Positions 35,227 to 49,266 are shown, numbered from the stretch's first letter. The stretch is DNA of 64,000 nt from Rhododendron vialii (GCF_030253575.1 NC_080557.1:36444001-36508000); one strand, 5' to 3'. Translations and numbers: made by a program. The notes: generated from the letters alone by a model not told the origin.

Positions 35227-38200
35227 TGTTGGGAAATTGGAGCCTCGTGCTCAGACTCGCAACGAACAAAAAAAAAAAACTTCAGGATCTTGAGATACTA
35301 TCGTCATAGAAAACAAACTTGAGAAAAGGAAGAGAGAGGAACAGAAAAACAGAATACACAGATATACGAGGTTTGGCAATTTGCCTACGTCCCCAGGAGC
35401 CACACCAGACTACTATGAACAAAGAAAACTAAAGATTACAAGTTTTCTCTTTCCTCTCTGAGAAAAGTTTTCTCTTGCTCTCTCTCTCTCTCTAGAATTC
35501 TGTCTCTGTATAGCAAAAACAGCCTCTCGCTTTTTCTGCTCGTTCTCTAGCAAACTGCTCAAAAAATAATGAATACAACAACTAATATTTATAGGCAAAC
35601 CCTAAGTAATAGCTGGACCCCTCCAACCAACTTGGGCCGTAGCCCACGGCCCATCTTGGCCGCGAGCTTGTCTGTCATGCGCTACCTGCCGCGAGCCTGA
35701 CCACGTGCCTACCTGTCCCGGAACTCTCCGCGCTGGTCACAAACCTTTGTTGCTGAACTCTGTTGCTGAAAGTTGTCTGCATCCCCAACAATCTCCCACT
35801 TGAAGATAACTAAAGTAAACCAATATCAACAACCTCAATCAATAGCAGACGTAGTGAACTTCACCCCTCCTGGTGCGACCCTGGCCCTCCAACTTCTCAT
35901 GCGCGAAGGCCAACTGAAGTTGAGCACAACTTCAGTTTCTCGATGGTGACCGACTTTGTCAACATATCTGCTGGATTTTGACTCCCCAAAATCTTCTCTA
36001 GTAACAGTTCCCCTTCTTCCAAAAGCAAGCGAATGAAATGGTACCTCAAATCAATGTGCTTCGTTCTAGCATGAAACATTGGATTTTTCGCAAGGTGTAT
36101 AACACTCTGGCTGTCATTGAAAAGAACACTGTTCTCCTGCTTCAAACCCAACTCACCCAGAAAAGCCTTCAACCGAATCATCTCCTTAACGGCCTCCGTG
36201 ATTGCTACATACTCAGCTTCTGTCGTGGACAAAGTTACCAACTTTTGCAGACGCGAGACCCAACTCACCGCTATTGATCCCAAAGTGTAGACATATCCTA
36301 TGGTGCTTCGCTTTGTATCATGATCACTAGCGAAATCTGCATCCACATATCCTCTCACCACCAAATCTGCTCTCCCAAAACACAGCGATACATCCGCGGA
36401 CCCGTGGAGGAACCTCAGTAACCATTTGATAGCTTCCCAATGCTGCTTTCCCGTATTGCTCGCAAACCTGCTCACAACTCCCACCGCGTGGGCAATGTCC
36501 GGCCGCGTACAGACCATCGCGTACATCAGACTACCGATGGCCGAGGCATACGGTACCTTGGCCATGTGCTCCTTCTCAGCATCTGTCTTTGGAGACTGCA
36601 TGTCAGAAAGTCTAAACTGACTTCCCAGAGGCACGCCAACTGCCTTTGAGTTTTGCATATTGAACCTTTCAAGAACTCGTTCAATATACTCAGCTTGACT
36701 CAACTTCAAGACCCCTTGAGTTCTGTCCCTACTGATCCTCATTCCAAGTATTTACTTCGCTGCACACAGATCTTTCATAGCAAACTCTGCTGCCAACTGT
36801 TGCTTCAACTTGTTTATCTCGCGTAAATAAGACCCTGCTACAAGCATGTCATCTACATAGAGTAGTAAGATTATGTAGCTCGCGTTACATTGTTTAAGGT
36901 AGCAACAATGATCCGCGTGGCACCTTGTGTAGCCGTTGCGCTGCATGAAACCGTTAAACTTTTGTACCACTGTCTAGGAGCCTGTTTCAATTCTTGAATC
37001 AGCACACCATCTCTTCCTTGCTCTTCTCAATGAAGCCAATACGTTGCTTCATATAGATTTCTTCATCCAAGTCACCATGAAGAAACGCAGTTTTAACATC
37101 CAATTGCTCAAGGTAGAGATTTTCAGCAGTCACCAAACTCAATACCACTCTGATAGTGGTCAGCTTCACAACTGGGGAAAAAATCTCTGTGAAATCAACC
37201 CTTTCTTTCTGTTGAAAGCCCTTCACAACCAATCTGGCCTAAAACCTCTTGCTACCGTCGCTCTCCTACTTGACGCGGTATACCCACTTGTTCTGTAGCG
37301 CCTTTTTCCCCGCGGGAAGCTTCGCCAACTCCCAAGTCACATTCGAGTGAAGAGAATCCATCTCTTCTTGCATAGCACGTTCCCACTTCACAGCATCACC
37401 GACCTATAAAGCCTCGTCATAGCAAGATGGTTCCCCGCTATCTGTCAAAAGCTAATAATCCAGCGACGAAAGGTATTTTGGATTAGGTTTGGGTACCCTA
37501 ATTGATCTCCTTGCTACGACAGCCGGTGAGCTAGACGTTGTCTCTGGAACTGCCCCAGCCTCTATCCGCGAGACTGCCTCATCCATCCGGTCAGATCCCG
37601 ACTCATCCCCACTGCTTTCTGGAAGATCCTCCAAACTAAAGTACTCAGGTGCCTTGCGATCCTCTTGCGCGACCACCCCTGCAGGACCCTCGCGATCTTG
37701 AGTAGAACTCCCATTGCATTGTTTGCTATCCTGTCCTTATACAACACCAACTCATTGAATATGACATCTCGGCTTCTGATTATCTTCCTGTTTTTCTCAT
37801 CCCAAAGACGATAACCAAACTCATCGCCGCCGTACCCAATGAACGTGCACTTCAGTGACTTAGCATCTAGCTTGTCTCTGATTTTGTCACTGAGGTGGAC
37901 ATAAGCAACACAATCGAAAATCTTCAAGTGTGAGAGATTTACCTCTTTATCGCTCCAAACCTCCTCCGGTATCCTAAAGTTCAATGGAACTAATGGCCCA
38001 TGGTTGATTGAGTATGCTGATGTATTGTTCGCGTCTACCCAAAACTGCTTGGGCAACCCCGCGTATATCCTTATGCTCTGTGCATGCTCTGTCAGAGTCC
38101 TGTTCATTCGCTCCGCAATGCCATTTTGCTGCAGAGTTCCTGGAAGAGTCTTCTCTAAACGGATCCCGAATAGAGCACAGAAGATAGCATTAAGGATATC

Positions 38201-38230
38201 TCGAAGGCACATGAGATTGGCTATTTGCAT
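35227..38230 (-). mobile_element. Truncated Ty1/Copia retrotransposon (minus strand)
   Basis: The 3' LTR is 35,227-35,790 ('tgttggg...' to '...ccccaaca', that is TG...CA on the minus strand), followed by a polypurine tract 'aagtgggagat' on the minus strand. Pol remnants run 35,897-38,230. RNase H/C-terminus ends at 35,897 ('STTEAEYVAITEAVKE', 'ARTKHIDLRYHFIR'). The reverse transcriptase includes the catalytic 'YVDDM' at about 36,860 and 'LDVKTAFLHGDLDEEIYMKQ' at about 37,060-37,120. The integrase end has 'LQQNGIAERMNRT' near 38,130. Frame breaks occur near 36,745, 36,985 and 37,240-37,700. The gag, protease, most of integrase and the 5' LTR are missing. Insertion point: 'cacaattc' in unit 2 corresponds to unit 1 base about 19,228. 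Transposition-incompetent. Confidence 0.9.
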
Positions 38231-40256
38231 GATTATTTGATTTATCTACAAGATTGTCTTGTTGATCCGATTTTATTTTCACAAGCCACATAAAGTGATA
38301 ATTTTACTAAATGGATTGATGCCATGAATGATGAGTTGAACCAATAAACATAATGAAGTTTGAAATTTTGTTGGATTGCCATAATGATACTAGAAAGTAT
38401 GTTGCAAGTGGGTCTTCAAGACTACACTTGACTTAGAGGGCAATATAGAATGTTATAAAGTCAAACTTGTGGCTAAGAATTACACTCAGAAAGGAGGCAT
38501 AATAGTAAAGAGTTTGCTTATCAAAAAAAAATAATAGTAAAGAGCTCTTATCTCTTATATGCGAGAAGAACTTGCAGAAAATTATCGTGGCATTGAGAGG
38601 TAACTCTTTATGATTTAGAGTTACATTTGGACGTGAAAATAACTTTTTGAATGAGAGTTAAAATGATAGAGTCTATATGAATCAACCTAAAGTTTTCTCA
38701 ACTAAAGTAAAAGAGCACTTTGTTAAAAACTTGAGAAGTCAACTTTTGGACTTAAACAAGCTCCTACCATTGGTTTCTTATGTTTGCTGATACTATTGGT
38801 CTCTTAAACACTATTAACTGGTGTATATATCCAAAGATTAGTAGGAGTAAGTTTACATGTTTAATGTGTATGTTGACGGTGTTCTGTTTGCTATACTGAT
38901 ATTTATGTTGTTTGCACTAAAAGTTTTTCTCATGAACTTTTAAACTAAAGGTTATATGCTCACATTAAGGAGTCTGATGATCTTGAGTTTATTAGCTACT
39001 CAAATTCAGATTTTTGTTAAAAGCTTTAATAGTAGAAAGTCTACTTTTGATAAGTTGTTTCTATTATGTGAAAGAGCAAATAAAAGTTTTGAAGTAGCTA
39101 TCATTGCTTCATCGATTATGTTGATAGAATTGTGGCAGTTGGGAAACTTATCTTAGGATTTGGGGTTGTTGACACCATTACCAAGTCGTTAGGAGTTTAT
39201 GATTCCGCAACTATTTTCTTTTCTAAGAAAAATTTCAGAAACAAAAGTGTCACTAAAGGCATAAGCACATAACTTATGATTGCATATCCACTAATGAGTG
39301 GGTTAGTGCAAAGATGTTTAAGAAATATGCTAATTGAATGGGTCTAGCATAACCATAGCAATTGAAATTTATGGATTGCAATATGATGACAATATTATTC
39401 GACACTTTGAGAGATCTCAATTATGTGTTTCTGATAATTTCCTGTAATGTGTAGTACGTACATGTATGTGAATGATTAATGTTTATAGGAATAGTCTTTG
39501 ACAAAAGACATTATTGTTGGACCTAATGAAAACGCTTCTCATTTAAAGACTATGTTAAAAAGTTTGCTAGTGATTGTGGTACATGGAGGGAACTACATCA
39601 TCGTGATGTAGAACCGCCATGACTTGCACTAGTGGGTTGTTTAATAATAGTATTATGATTGTGACCATCATTGTGATGTATATGATATGGACTTATGGCG
39701 CGCCTTATGTTTACCTTGTTAAACTCTACTTAAGTTATCATATGGGTCAAGTGGGAGAATGTAAGACTAAATTTTGATTTAGCCATTGTGGTGGCCCACA
39801 TGTATTATATATGGCACATATGAATTATGGGTTTAATGGGATTTTCCATATATTATGCTTAAGATATATTCTATTGGTCAAATAGAGAAGTTGTTTCCTA
39901 AATACGCTATACTTTGATGGGAAGTTAGTATCAATGGTCAATAAGAAAACTGGTCCTCTCTTTGCCTATAAAAGAGCGTCTAAGATTCTATCAAATTAAC
40001 GTGATATACTAAGAGGCTAGAAAGTAAGGCAAGAGATAGAAACCTGCTTTCCACCTAGGGCTTAATGCTCTAGCGATATTACGGTTGGTTCAATTAATCA
40101 CTGGATCGCTCAAGTTCCGCATTACTGGATTCGGATACGCCTTTCTTATTTATTTAGTTTCCCCTTAATGGTTGTATTGTGATAATCATGATAGTTCTAG
40201 GTCCTGGCATAACGTAGAGTGTTAATTATCTAACACCATAAAGAATAAAACTTACA
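38231..40256 (+). mobile_element. Second truncated Copia element (plus strand) with intact 3' LTR
   Basis: Faint reverse transcriptase remnants read on the plus strand ('TKWIDAMNDEL' at about 38,305, 'KLVAKNYTQKGG' at about 38,465), heavily interrupted by stops. The polypurine tract 'aagtgggagaa' (39,749-39,759) precedes an LTR of 39,760-40,256 with ends 'tgtaag' and 'cttaca'. Directly after it the unit sequence resumes with 'gcattgacttcacc' (unit 1 20,394). The 5' part is missing. It meets the minus-strand Copia element 5' end to 5' end. Confidence 0.75.
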
Positions 40257-40795
40257 GCATTGACTTCACCAAGACTAACACTGTAGTCGTAGTATTATTT
40301 CCTTCCATCCTTGGGAATTCCAGCATTAAGACTGTGGCCAGGATTTCAACAACAATTCAATCAAACGCGTGAAGTACGATAACAGTTGTCGAAACTTCTG
40401 TTGAGACTCTGAATGTGATTTTTTGAGATCGGATTCAGTTGATTGGAATCTTCTTTCTGTTTTTCTAGTTTGATTTTCTTCTCTAAGGCAGGGGTGGATC
40501 AGATGTAGGCATAAGGGAGTCACATGACCCTACTGATCTGTTTTATAATTGTAATGCCCCGATTTTCGGACACGTTAATTAAATCATTTATAATTGATTT
40601 TATAATCCATAAAACTGATTTGAGAAATGAAATTTTATCAAACAGAGTTTAGCAGTAGAAATCTCAAATACCAAATTCAAAACTACTTAACTGTCTTACA
40701 ACCTAACAAAATAAAACAAAATTTGACAAATGTGATAATACTTTTGGAAATTCAAATAACAATACTTTAAATTAACAGAGCTTCTGAGGATAAGG

Positions 40796-43700
40796 TGTAG
40801 ACACCCTATTTTGGACTTCCCAGATTAGTTTACTTACAGTATTTGATTCCCCGATGATGAATAAGATCAAGAATACCCCGAGAATGTTAGTATGTTTGAG
40901 TTTTGAGCATTAAAAACCCTTTAAACTTCAGCCAAAAAGTCTCAGTAAAACCTTACCTGCATACGCTAGTGTACAACTGGCGTACGCTGGTCCAATTGCC
41001 ACGTGTCAGTCATTGGTCAGTTTTGACCATTGACCGGGGCAGGTGCTTCGTGCGCTCTGATATAAGGAATAACGCCCCAAGCGTAGAGCTTAATACGTCA
41101 TTTGAAACATAATAATCCGAAAGATCGGGATCGTACCCAAGGAAATATTTAATACGGCTTGGTTGGATTTGTAGATGTAAGCAAGGTTTTCGGCCTTTAG
41201 ACAACCAACTTTGTTTTACTTTAAGCGGTGGAAATTAAAAGGCTAAATTTAAGCGAATTAACTAGAATAAAAGACAGGATAGGTCTAGGATATCCTAACA
41301 TCCACGACTCAAGTTAAATCACTCTTCTCATCCTACTACTTGGTTTGAGATACTCAACTAAGGTTCTCAACCCGGAAGATATACGGTTCGATTATCAAGC
41401 TAGCTCTAGAATTCATTTGGCAAACATTTTGAGCGACAGAGTTCCAAGCATCATGTGTGATAAATAGGCTCGCCCTTAACTACACATGATCAAGGAGGTT
41501 AACACTTTAGCAATTTGACAAACAAATTCGAACTACACATCAATTTTCGAACCAAATATTCAAACTTTATGATGAGAAAAATAAATTTAACTCAAGCCAT
41601 GAGGTATTAATCACCCCATGACCTAATCTTGAAAAACTATTCACTCATATCTAGAGAGATAAAAGCAAGCAAAACTCTAGCTAACATAATGGAATAACAA
41701 AACTTGAAATAAACTAAAGATTATGATAGATTGGAAGAGTAGCTGCAACTTTAATGATGATAACAACAACAAAACTAAATTAACTAAGGCAGAAAATGAA
41801 AATTCAAAGCTGGAAAAATGAAGAACAATTCAAAAAGCAAGCAAATCTAATTCTAGATCAAAAAATAGGTACATTTCTGTCCAAATCGTACAATGGTGGC
41901 ATAACGGGGTATTTATATTGCCCCTGTTTTATGCACAGAATATCCCAAAGATGCTCCAAAGATTCTGCTTCGAAGGCTCTCGGTACCGATAGAGTGAAAT
42001 AGATGGTACCAATACCGAGCAGGCTAACTGTCGCCTCTAAGCTCCTCGGTACCGATACCTCTTTTTCCTTAGTATCGATACCGAATCCTTTAGCTCTAGC
42101 TTTAGCTTCACAGCTCCCAGCAGCTTTCACAGCACCCAACATCTTTCACTGCATCTTATTTTCATTCTCTAAACTTAAGTAAAGACTTCATTTTAAACAT
42201 TTCTTTTACATTTTCTTTACTTTAATTTATTTAATGAAAATAAGGAAGTACCCCCCATTTGGAAACAATGGCATTACAAGAATTTTGAGATTTCAATCCA
42301 ATCAAAATGTTGACCCCAACTTTTAGTGTAAAATAGAAAATAACACGCTTTTCTATAGAAGAAATGACTCAAAATATGATCTTGCTCTTTGAATAAAACC
42401 TTACAAATTTGACGTTGCTATTAGAAAAATTCAAGGATCAATTACCGCCATTTTTTATCTTAAAAATTGATATTTTTTCGAAAAGTCATTTCTCCATACT
42501 TAGACAGATTTTCAGGGGCTGACAGGGTCTTCATTAGTTCCTCGGGTATTTGGATGCACTCGGGTCATCCATGACGTCAAAACATGCCTTATTCACACGA
42601 TTTACCTGAAAACACTAAAAACAAACCTTACGTGCAATATCAAATAAAAATGACTAATTTAACGATGAAATCAAACTAAATTGAGGACTTAGCGCACCCT
42701 TAATGGCATTGTTGTGTGCTTATCAACAGGGCATATTGGATTCGCATACGCAGGTTATTCACCTGCGTATGCTGGTCAAAGCTAGTCCCATCATCTTTAT
42801 TCAACCATAATCACAAGACTTTTGGGGCATCCCAACACCCTGTTTATTCGTCTGAAGTTGACCTCGTGGCAGGGGGATGTTCCCCCTCTCACACATAACC
42901 TCCATCACTTTTCCTCCATCACTGAATGAGAGGGAGGCTTGCACTCAAACCCAACCAGCCCTCAAACCAGTTGGTTACACCCCTCATTCCCTCCATATCT
43001 CCTATAAATACCCCCTATTGTATCCCATGCAAAGGGTTACAAGTTTGGTTACCAATTTGTTAAGTGTTAAGAATCCTACTCTCTTATGTTCATCTCTTTC
43101 TTGCAAAAGAAAGGTGTTAACAAAACAACACAACTTCCATACTTCCACTACATTCCTATACACTCTCCATTCATCCTTCAAGCCCCTATTCAAACTCAAA
43201 CATCTTTCAAACTCAAAATCAAAGGTATAACACCTTGACAATACTCTCTGTTCTGATCCCTGAGGGGGGCTGGTAGGGTTAAGGCTGGTAATCAATACCA
43301 GTCCTGGCCCTAAAGTTGGCAAGGTTTCAAAACCATTAGTGGTTAGAACTGATGCACCCTAGTCATCAATATGCGTACGCCAGTAATGGCAGTACATGTA
43401 AAACTGGCGTAGGGATCAGTGTCTAACTGTTTTATGTCTTTCTGTTCAAATTAATCACCATGAAGCATGTTAAAAATCAATTTATTGCTTTTCTTTGTTA
43501 AAACTGTTAGTTGTGTTTCTATACTCATACCTTCTATTATGGAATACCTCTGGAGTCTTTCTGAACATGTCTCAGAACCCAGAAAGTGCAAAGCCTAGCA
43601 CTGGTCAAATGGCTTAAACTGGCGTACTGTAGTGGTTTACCCGCGTATGCTGGTCAAACCCTGACCAGTGGCTGACCCATGTATGGAAACTAGGCTTTGC

Positions 43701-44360
43701 CCTCTGTTTTATCCCCAACACTATTTAGGGGAGGTTCTATTCTTTTGTTGGCCTCTGAGCTTTTTCAAACTGCTTAAAATTGTATATTATCTGTAATATA
43801 GACTACTTGGTTTGTCCTGAGTGTACACTGGTCATTTCCAAAACCCAAAGGAATGAAAATAAGAACTGTGGGCTTAGGCTTACTGGCGTACACAAGTTTG
43901 TAAGTGGCGTACGCAGGTTAAAACAACATGCAGTGACTTGATCAGTACATATTATTTTCTTCTTGCGCACGTCACTCCAGAACAGCGTCATCCGGTCTGT
44001 TTAAAACTCTCACAGAAGTCTGTTTTCATCATATACTACATGTTTCAATAAAGTGAGCATACTATTTTGTCACATCCTGCCAATATGTTACAGTTTTAAT
44101 CCCCTTTAACTATTCTCCCACCCTAACTGGCTAAAAATCGATTAATGAGAGAGAACAACAAACGTTTTACAAATGCCCGAGTAGAGACCGATCTCCAGAT
44201 TAGGCGAGAGGGGTGCCTTAAAACTCTTCCCCTCTCGTAACCTGGCTCCCGAACTTCAGATATCAATGTGATGACGGACCAGTCTACGCCTTTTACAAAA
44301 TCAAACAACGTGAAAAAAATGTCTCAAGTTCAGTTCCTTGGGTGGCATATCACAAACCCA
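40796..44360 (+). mobile_element. Nested Tat/Ogre-type LTR, unit 2 copy
   Basis: Homologous to 20,932-22,813: starts 'tgtagacaccctattttgg' and ends 'cacaaaccca', followed by AG and the primer site 'tggcgactctgaattgag' at 44,363-44,380. It is split by the 1,687-bp insertion at 41,042-42,728 and keeps most of the GCGTACGC-type motifs. Confidence 0.55.
41042..42728. mobile_element. 1,687-bp non-coding insertion with GGGCA target duplication
   Basis: Absent from unit 1. Flanked by GGGCA on both sides (41,037-41,041 and 42,729-42,733). Read on the minus strand it begins 'tgttgataagcacacaacaa', the look of a Gypsy-type LTR start. The other end ('gaagcacc' on the minus strand) does not give a clean CA terminus, so the class is open. 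Around 41,975-42,090 it holds repeated 'ggtaccgatacc'-type palindromes. No protein. Confidence 0.5.
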
Positions 44361-45042
44361 AGTGGCGACTCTGAATTGAGCGTTTCGCCGCGCTTTTCCA
44401 AAAGGGCGCACCCTATTTTATACAAATTTTAGGGGCGTGTGCCCACATAAGGCAACCAAGGCTCAACAAACTCCCCTTCCTCAGTTGGGAAGTCCTTACT
44501 CTGGTACAGATCATCTTGCAGCGGATTATGTCCTTCGGTCTCTTGATTACTTGGCATAAAACGCCAGCCCAACGGTACTATAATGAGTTTTGAAACTCAA
44601 TAGATAATCTTAACCCTACTAACCCCTTACGTTACAATAAGCAAATCAACAATATAATAATTTATAATACACAAAAGATAGAGATTAACAACACATCGTC
44701 CTTTTCTTTACTATCCATCGACTTACCTGAAATCTAAGGATCATCTGCACAAGATCCTTTCCTCCCACATCTGCTAACTACAACCGTCTCATGGGACCAT
44801 CCTTTCTTTTGCTTATCTTGTACCAGGGTCCTAAGGTGAGCGCACCTAAGTTATTATGTACCAAACATGTTCTCATTTAAAACCATAACAGGAGGATCAA
44901 GTTTTTCCATGACGTATTATACATTAGGGTCGGACATACACTACCCCACGCTAACTATAACCGTCTTATAGACCCATTTTCTTCTCCAAAGAGAAACTTT
45001 CTATAGCGTATCATACATTAATGTTTCACTAACTATAACCAT

Positions 45043-47865
45043 TGATAAGTGCCAAAATATACATATTTTGGCCCTTTAATATACATTTATTAGTTTTTTT
45101 TATATTTGTTAATTGATGTTTATTATTAATTTTTATGTTTATAGGTTGCTCGAGCCCGTTGATTGAGACTTTAAACAAAAAGAAGATTTTAAAGAAGTTT
45201 GGGGTTTAATGCGAAATAATTCAAAATTGAATGGTTCATATATTATTTCATGAAGTCCAAAGGGCCTTTGTGTGATTAAATATCTCAACCCCTATATAAA
45301 CAATTCACCTACTGACTGCAGTAGGTTACGGAAGAAAAAGGAAGCTGCCGTAAGGATTCCCACGAACGAAACATAAAAAAAGCACCGATTTCGAGTTGGG
45401 GGCTACGAACTGGTGCCATCAAGATTTCTTTCTTCCGAATATTATTTAGTTTTTCTCGTGAGTTGTTTTCATTCTTTCAAGTTTTGAAGTTTTATTCAAT
45501 TATTCGCATTCTGATAATTGGTTTTAATTTCTGTTTTTAATAAAAGTTATTCGCTGATATTTGATTAGTTGATAATATTCTGTTTATTTTTCATCTCATG
45601 CAATAAAAGCATGTTTCAAGTTAGGGTTTCTTTTATTTTATGCGCAATGATTAGTGAGTAGTTGTATAAGTTGGGTCACGGGGTGATTAGCACACTGTGA
45701 CCAATTCGGGCACTACTCCTATTTTCAAACAATAAAGGAAAAGCAATTTTAAGATAATAAAGAACATTCGTTAGACGAATTCGGGCATTGTCGGAGCCCA
45801 TATGAACGGGTGAACGGGGGTCCAAAACCCATTCTTCGCTACGTATGGGTGAACGGCAACCATATGGATTCGCATCTTTCGGGGCATCTTTTTCTCACTA
45901 AAATCGAACGTTTTAAGAACACTGAATGGAGTAGGCTAATCCGGATTGATTGCGAGTGCTATGAACCCTACGACCGTACCTCTTTTTTAATTATTTGAAA
46001 AGTACAATCAATTTTCTAGGTTTTAAATAATCTTCGCATAAATCGACAAGGGGTGGCTACCTAAGAGCCAGTTTAAACAGTAACAACCCGAGTTTTTAGT
46101 CAGCACACATCACCATCTCTGTGAATTCGACTCTGGACTTACCGAATATTGTGTTACATCGGTCTCTATCCTACGCTTGGGGCAACCCATTAATTTAGGA
46201 TTAGGAAATCGTTAAGTATTTTTGGCGCCGTTGCTGAGGACAGTAACGTGTGTTAAGAATTCGAATAGTTATTTATTTATTTTGGTTATTTGTTTTCTCC
46301 TTGGCTCTTTTTTTTTTTTGAGTCATCATAGGTAGAGTTAAGTAATCCTCCATTATAGGAAATCAATCACCTCTGAAGCCCAAGTACTACCGGGATAACA
46401 CCAAGCGTCTAATCTCCATAGATAGAGAGCCGATCCCCGTAGTTTAGGAAGTGTCAGCCAGTATTGAGTCTTTTAATATCGACAACCTTTTTGTCGATTT
46501 AGTAATCGAAACACCGATGACAGAGCAGAAGTCGATGCGTGAGCACATGCATCCGAAGAGGACCACTCCTCTCGGACCAATTGTTTTGCCACCATTAAGC
46601 CTGGTACGCATAATGCCCTTCCCCTGTTTTATGGGAAGGAGAATAAGGATCCGTATGAGCACGTCCTTTATTTCGAGGGATTGGTGCGCACCTTTGCCAA
46701 AATATACATATTTTGGCCCTCCAATATACATTTATTAGTTTGTTTTTTATATTTGTTAACTGATTTTTATTATGTGTTTTTATGTTTATAGGTTGCTCGA
46801 GCCCGTTGTCCGAGACTTTAAACAAAAAGAAGATTTTAAAGAAGTTTGGGGTTTAATACGAAATAATTCAAAATTGAATGGTTCATATATTATTTTATGA
46901 AGTCCAAAGGGCCTTTGTGTGATTAAAGCCCTTAACCCCTATATAAACAATTCACCTACTGACTGCAGTAGATTACGGAAGAAAAAGGAAGTTGCCATAA
47001 GGATTCCCACGAATGAAACATAAAAAAAGCGCCGACTGCGAGTTGGGGGCTATGAACTGGTGCCATCAAGATTTCTTTCTTCCGAATATTGTTTAGTTTT
47101 TCTTGTGAGTTGTTTTCATTCTTTCAAGTTTTGAAGTTTTATTCAATTATTTGCATTCTGGTAATTGGTTTTAATTTCTGTTTTTAATAAAAGTTATTCG
47201 CTGATATTTGATTAGTTGATAATATTCTGTTTATTTTTCATCTCATGCAATAGAAGCATATTTCAAGTTAGGGTTTCTTTTATTTTATGCGCAATGATTA
47301 GTGAGTAGTTGTATAGGTAGGGTCGCAGGGTGATTAGCACACTGTGACCAATTCGGGCACTACTCCTATTTTTAAACAATAAAGGAAAAACAATTTTAGG
47401 ATAATAAAGAACATTCGTTAGACGAATCTGAGCATTGTTGGAGCCCATGTGAACGGGAGAATGGGGGTCCAAAACCCATTATTCGCTGCGTATGGGTGAA
47501 CGGCAACCATAAGGATTTGCATCTTTCGGGATATCTTTTTCTCACTAAAATCGAACGTTTTAAGAACACTGAATAGAGTAGGCTAATCTAGATTGATTGC
47601 GAGTGCTGTGAACCCTACGACCGTACCTCCTTTTTAATTATTTGATAAGTACAATCAATTTTCTAGGTTTTAATTAATCTCCACATAAATCGACAAGGGG
47701 TGGCTACTTAAGTGCTAGTTTAATCAGTAACAACCTGAGTTTTTAGCCATCACACATCACCGTCTCTGGGGATTCGACTCCGGACTTACGGGATATTGTG
47801 CTACGTCGGTCTCCACCCTACGCTTGGGGCAACCCATTAATTTAGGACTAGAAAATCGTCAAGCA
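45043..47865 (+). mobile_element. Gypsy LTR retrotransposon with collapsed interior
   Basis: The left LTR is 45,043-46,218 ('tgataagtgcc...' to '...gttaagta'), followed by primer site 'tggcgccgttgctgagga' (46,223-46,240; Asp-tRNA type common in plant Gypsy elements). The right LTR is 46,696-47,865 and lacks its first 8 bases. Between them only about 477 bp remain: leader plus the start of a gag-like frame ('MTEQKSMREHMHPKRTTPLG', with a shift, then 'DPYEHVLYFEGLVRTF'). The gag text runs directly into base 9 of the right LTR. Flanks ACCAT / ATCGT are a decayed 5-bp target duplication; unit 1 has the empty site near 23,487. Confidence 0.8.
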
Positions 47866-49264
47866 ATCGTCTCATGGGACCCATTCCTTTCGTCGAAGAG
47901 AAACTTTTCATGACGTATCATACGTTAGTGTCACAATATATCTCATCACCAGGCTCTGCAGGTAACCCTTTTCAACACATGGCCCTATTGGTTACCCTTT
48001 TTCAACACCGGGCCCCAATGGTTACCCTTGCCATAGCCATGGCTCAAATCATAATCCACAATTTCACATCTCAAAACTTTATCAATTACCAGTTTTTCAT
48101 TACTTAACATCGTCTACGTGAATAACTGCTTGTAACCATCCCGTGAATCTAGGTCCATTCTAACACGTATGACATGATACAATCAATAACAGCTCAATTC
48201 ATACCATGATATATTTTCAATGAGATAAAAAGTACATATCAAATAATATTGTACAAGTAAGTAAACACATAATATTTTAATTATGATTAGGCCGATACCT
48301 TTAAGATTTTATTGGTTATCTCTAAAGAAATTGTATATCCTCATGTTCTTTTATAATTAAAATTCTTAAAATCATTATAACTAAGATAATGATATCACAT
48401 TTATAAACGGAATAAATCTATTATTTGTGACTTGTAAATATTATCATAACATATTTACCATTTTCAGTTGCTAATGTTACACCCTAGTGGTAATATAAAG
48501 AAAATGTTATTGAGCCGAAACTAATGGTGCCGATTGCAACTTAATGTATTTCTTTAGGCCAAAATAGTACACTAGAGTAATTAGGAGGGCCAAAGTGTGA
48601 TTTTAACAAGAAAGATTTGAAACCCAGTTCGTTGGTTTCACTGGTCATGGCCGAGAAAACTAGAGGAATAACCATTCCGGCCACGCAACGTTGAAATCAA
48701 TTTCTTTTATACCGGAACAAAAAAATCAATATGTAATCACATAATATACTTCGGAGATAGTAGGGGAGCGATTATTTTACCTTTAATCCGGAAAAAACAA
48801 TCAGCGGTGGAGTCTGATGAGTTTTCTTTTGGCGGCGAAAGATCAGTATTGTAGCAGCAACTTTGGACCATAATAGCTTGACTAAACCTCTGTTGTTTTG
48901 GACGATTCTTGTGTTTAACGTGAAGCTCTTGAAACGCTCTACAACTTTTGTGAAGAAGTCCAAGCCCGAACACCACTCTAAGTAGAAGAAAAATGGAGAT
49001 TTAGAAGGGTCGCTGAATCTTCCTGAAAATCAGAATTCGAGAATTTTACCAAACTTTGGACGGATAACTCTATCAATCCACCGTTTTGGTCGATTCTTGG
49101 GTTGGAATCTAAGCTCTCGATCCCCTCTACAACATTAGTGAAGAAACTCAGGCCTATAAATGACATCAACAAGGAAGAAACATGCCTTGAATAGAGGTAC
49201 GTGATATGGTTGAAAAACAAAATGGTGTGATCTCTCTTTTCTATTTCTTCTCTTCTTCTTTTCA

Positions 49265-49266
<2 letters not shown>

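Noticed and set aside
35227..40256. One full-length Copia element with two LTRs
   Set aside because: The two LTRs differ in sequence and orientation, and the coding remnants lie on opposite strands.
45043..47865. A tandem duplication instead of a retrotransposon
   Set aside because: The left copy is followed by a tRNA-type primer site and a gag start, and the whole is flanked by a decayed 5-bp target duplication with an empty site in unit 1.
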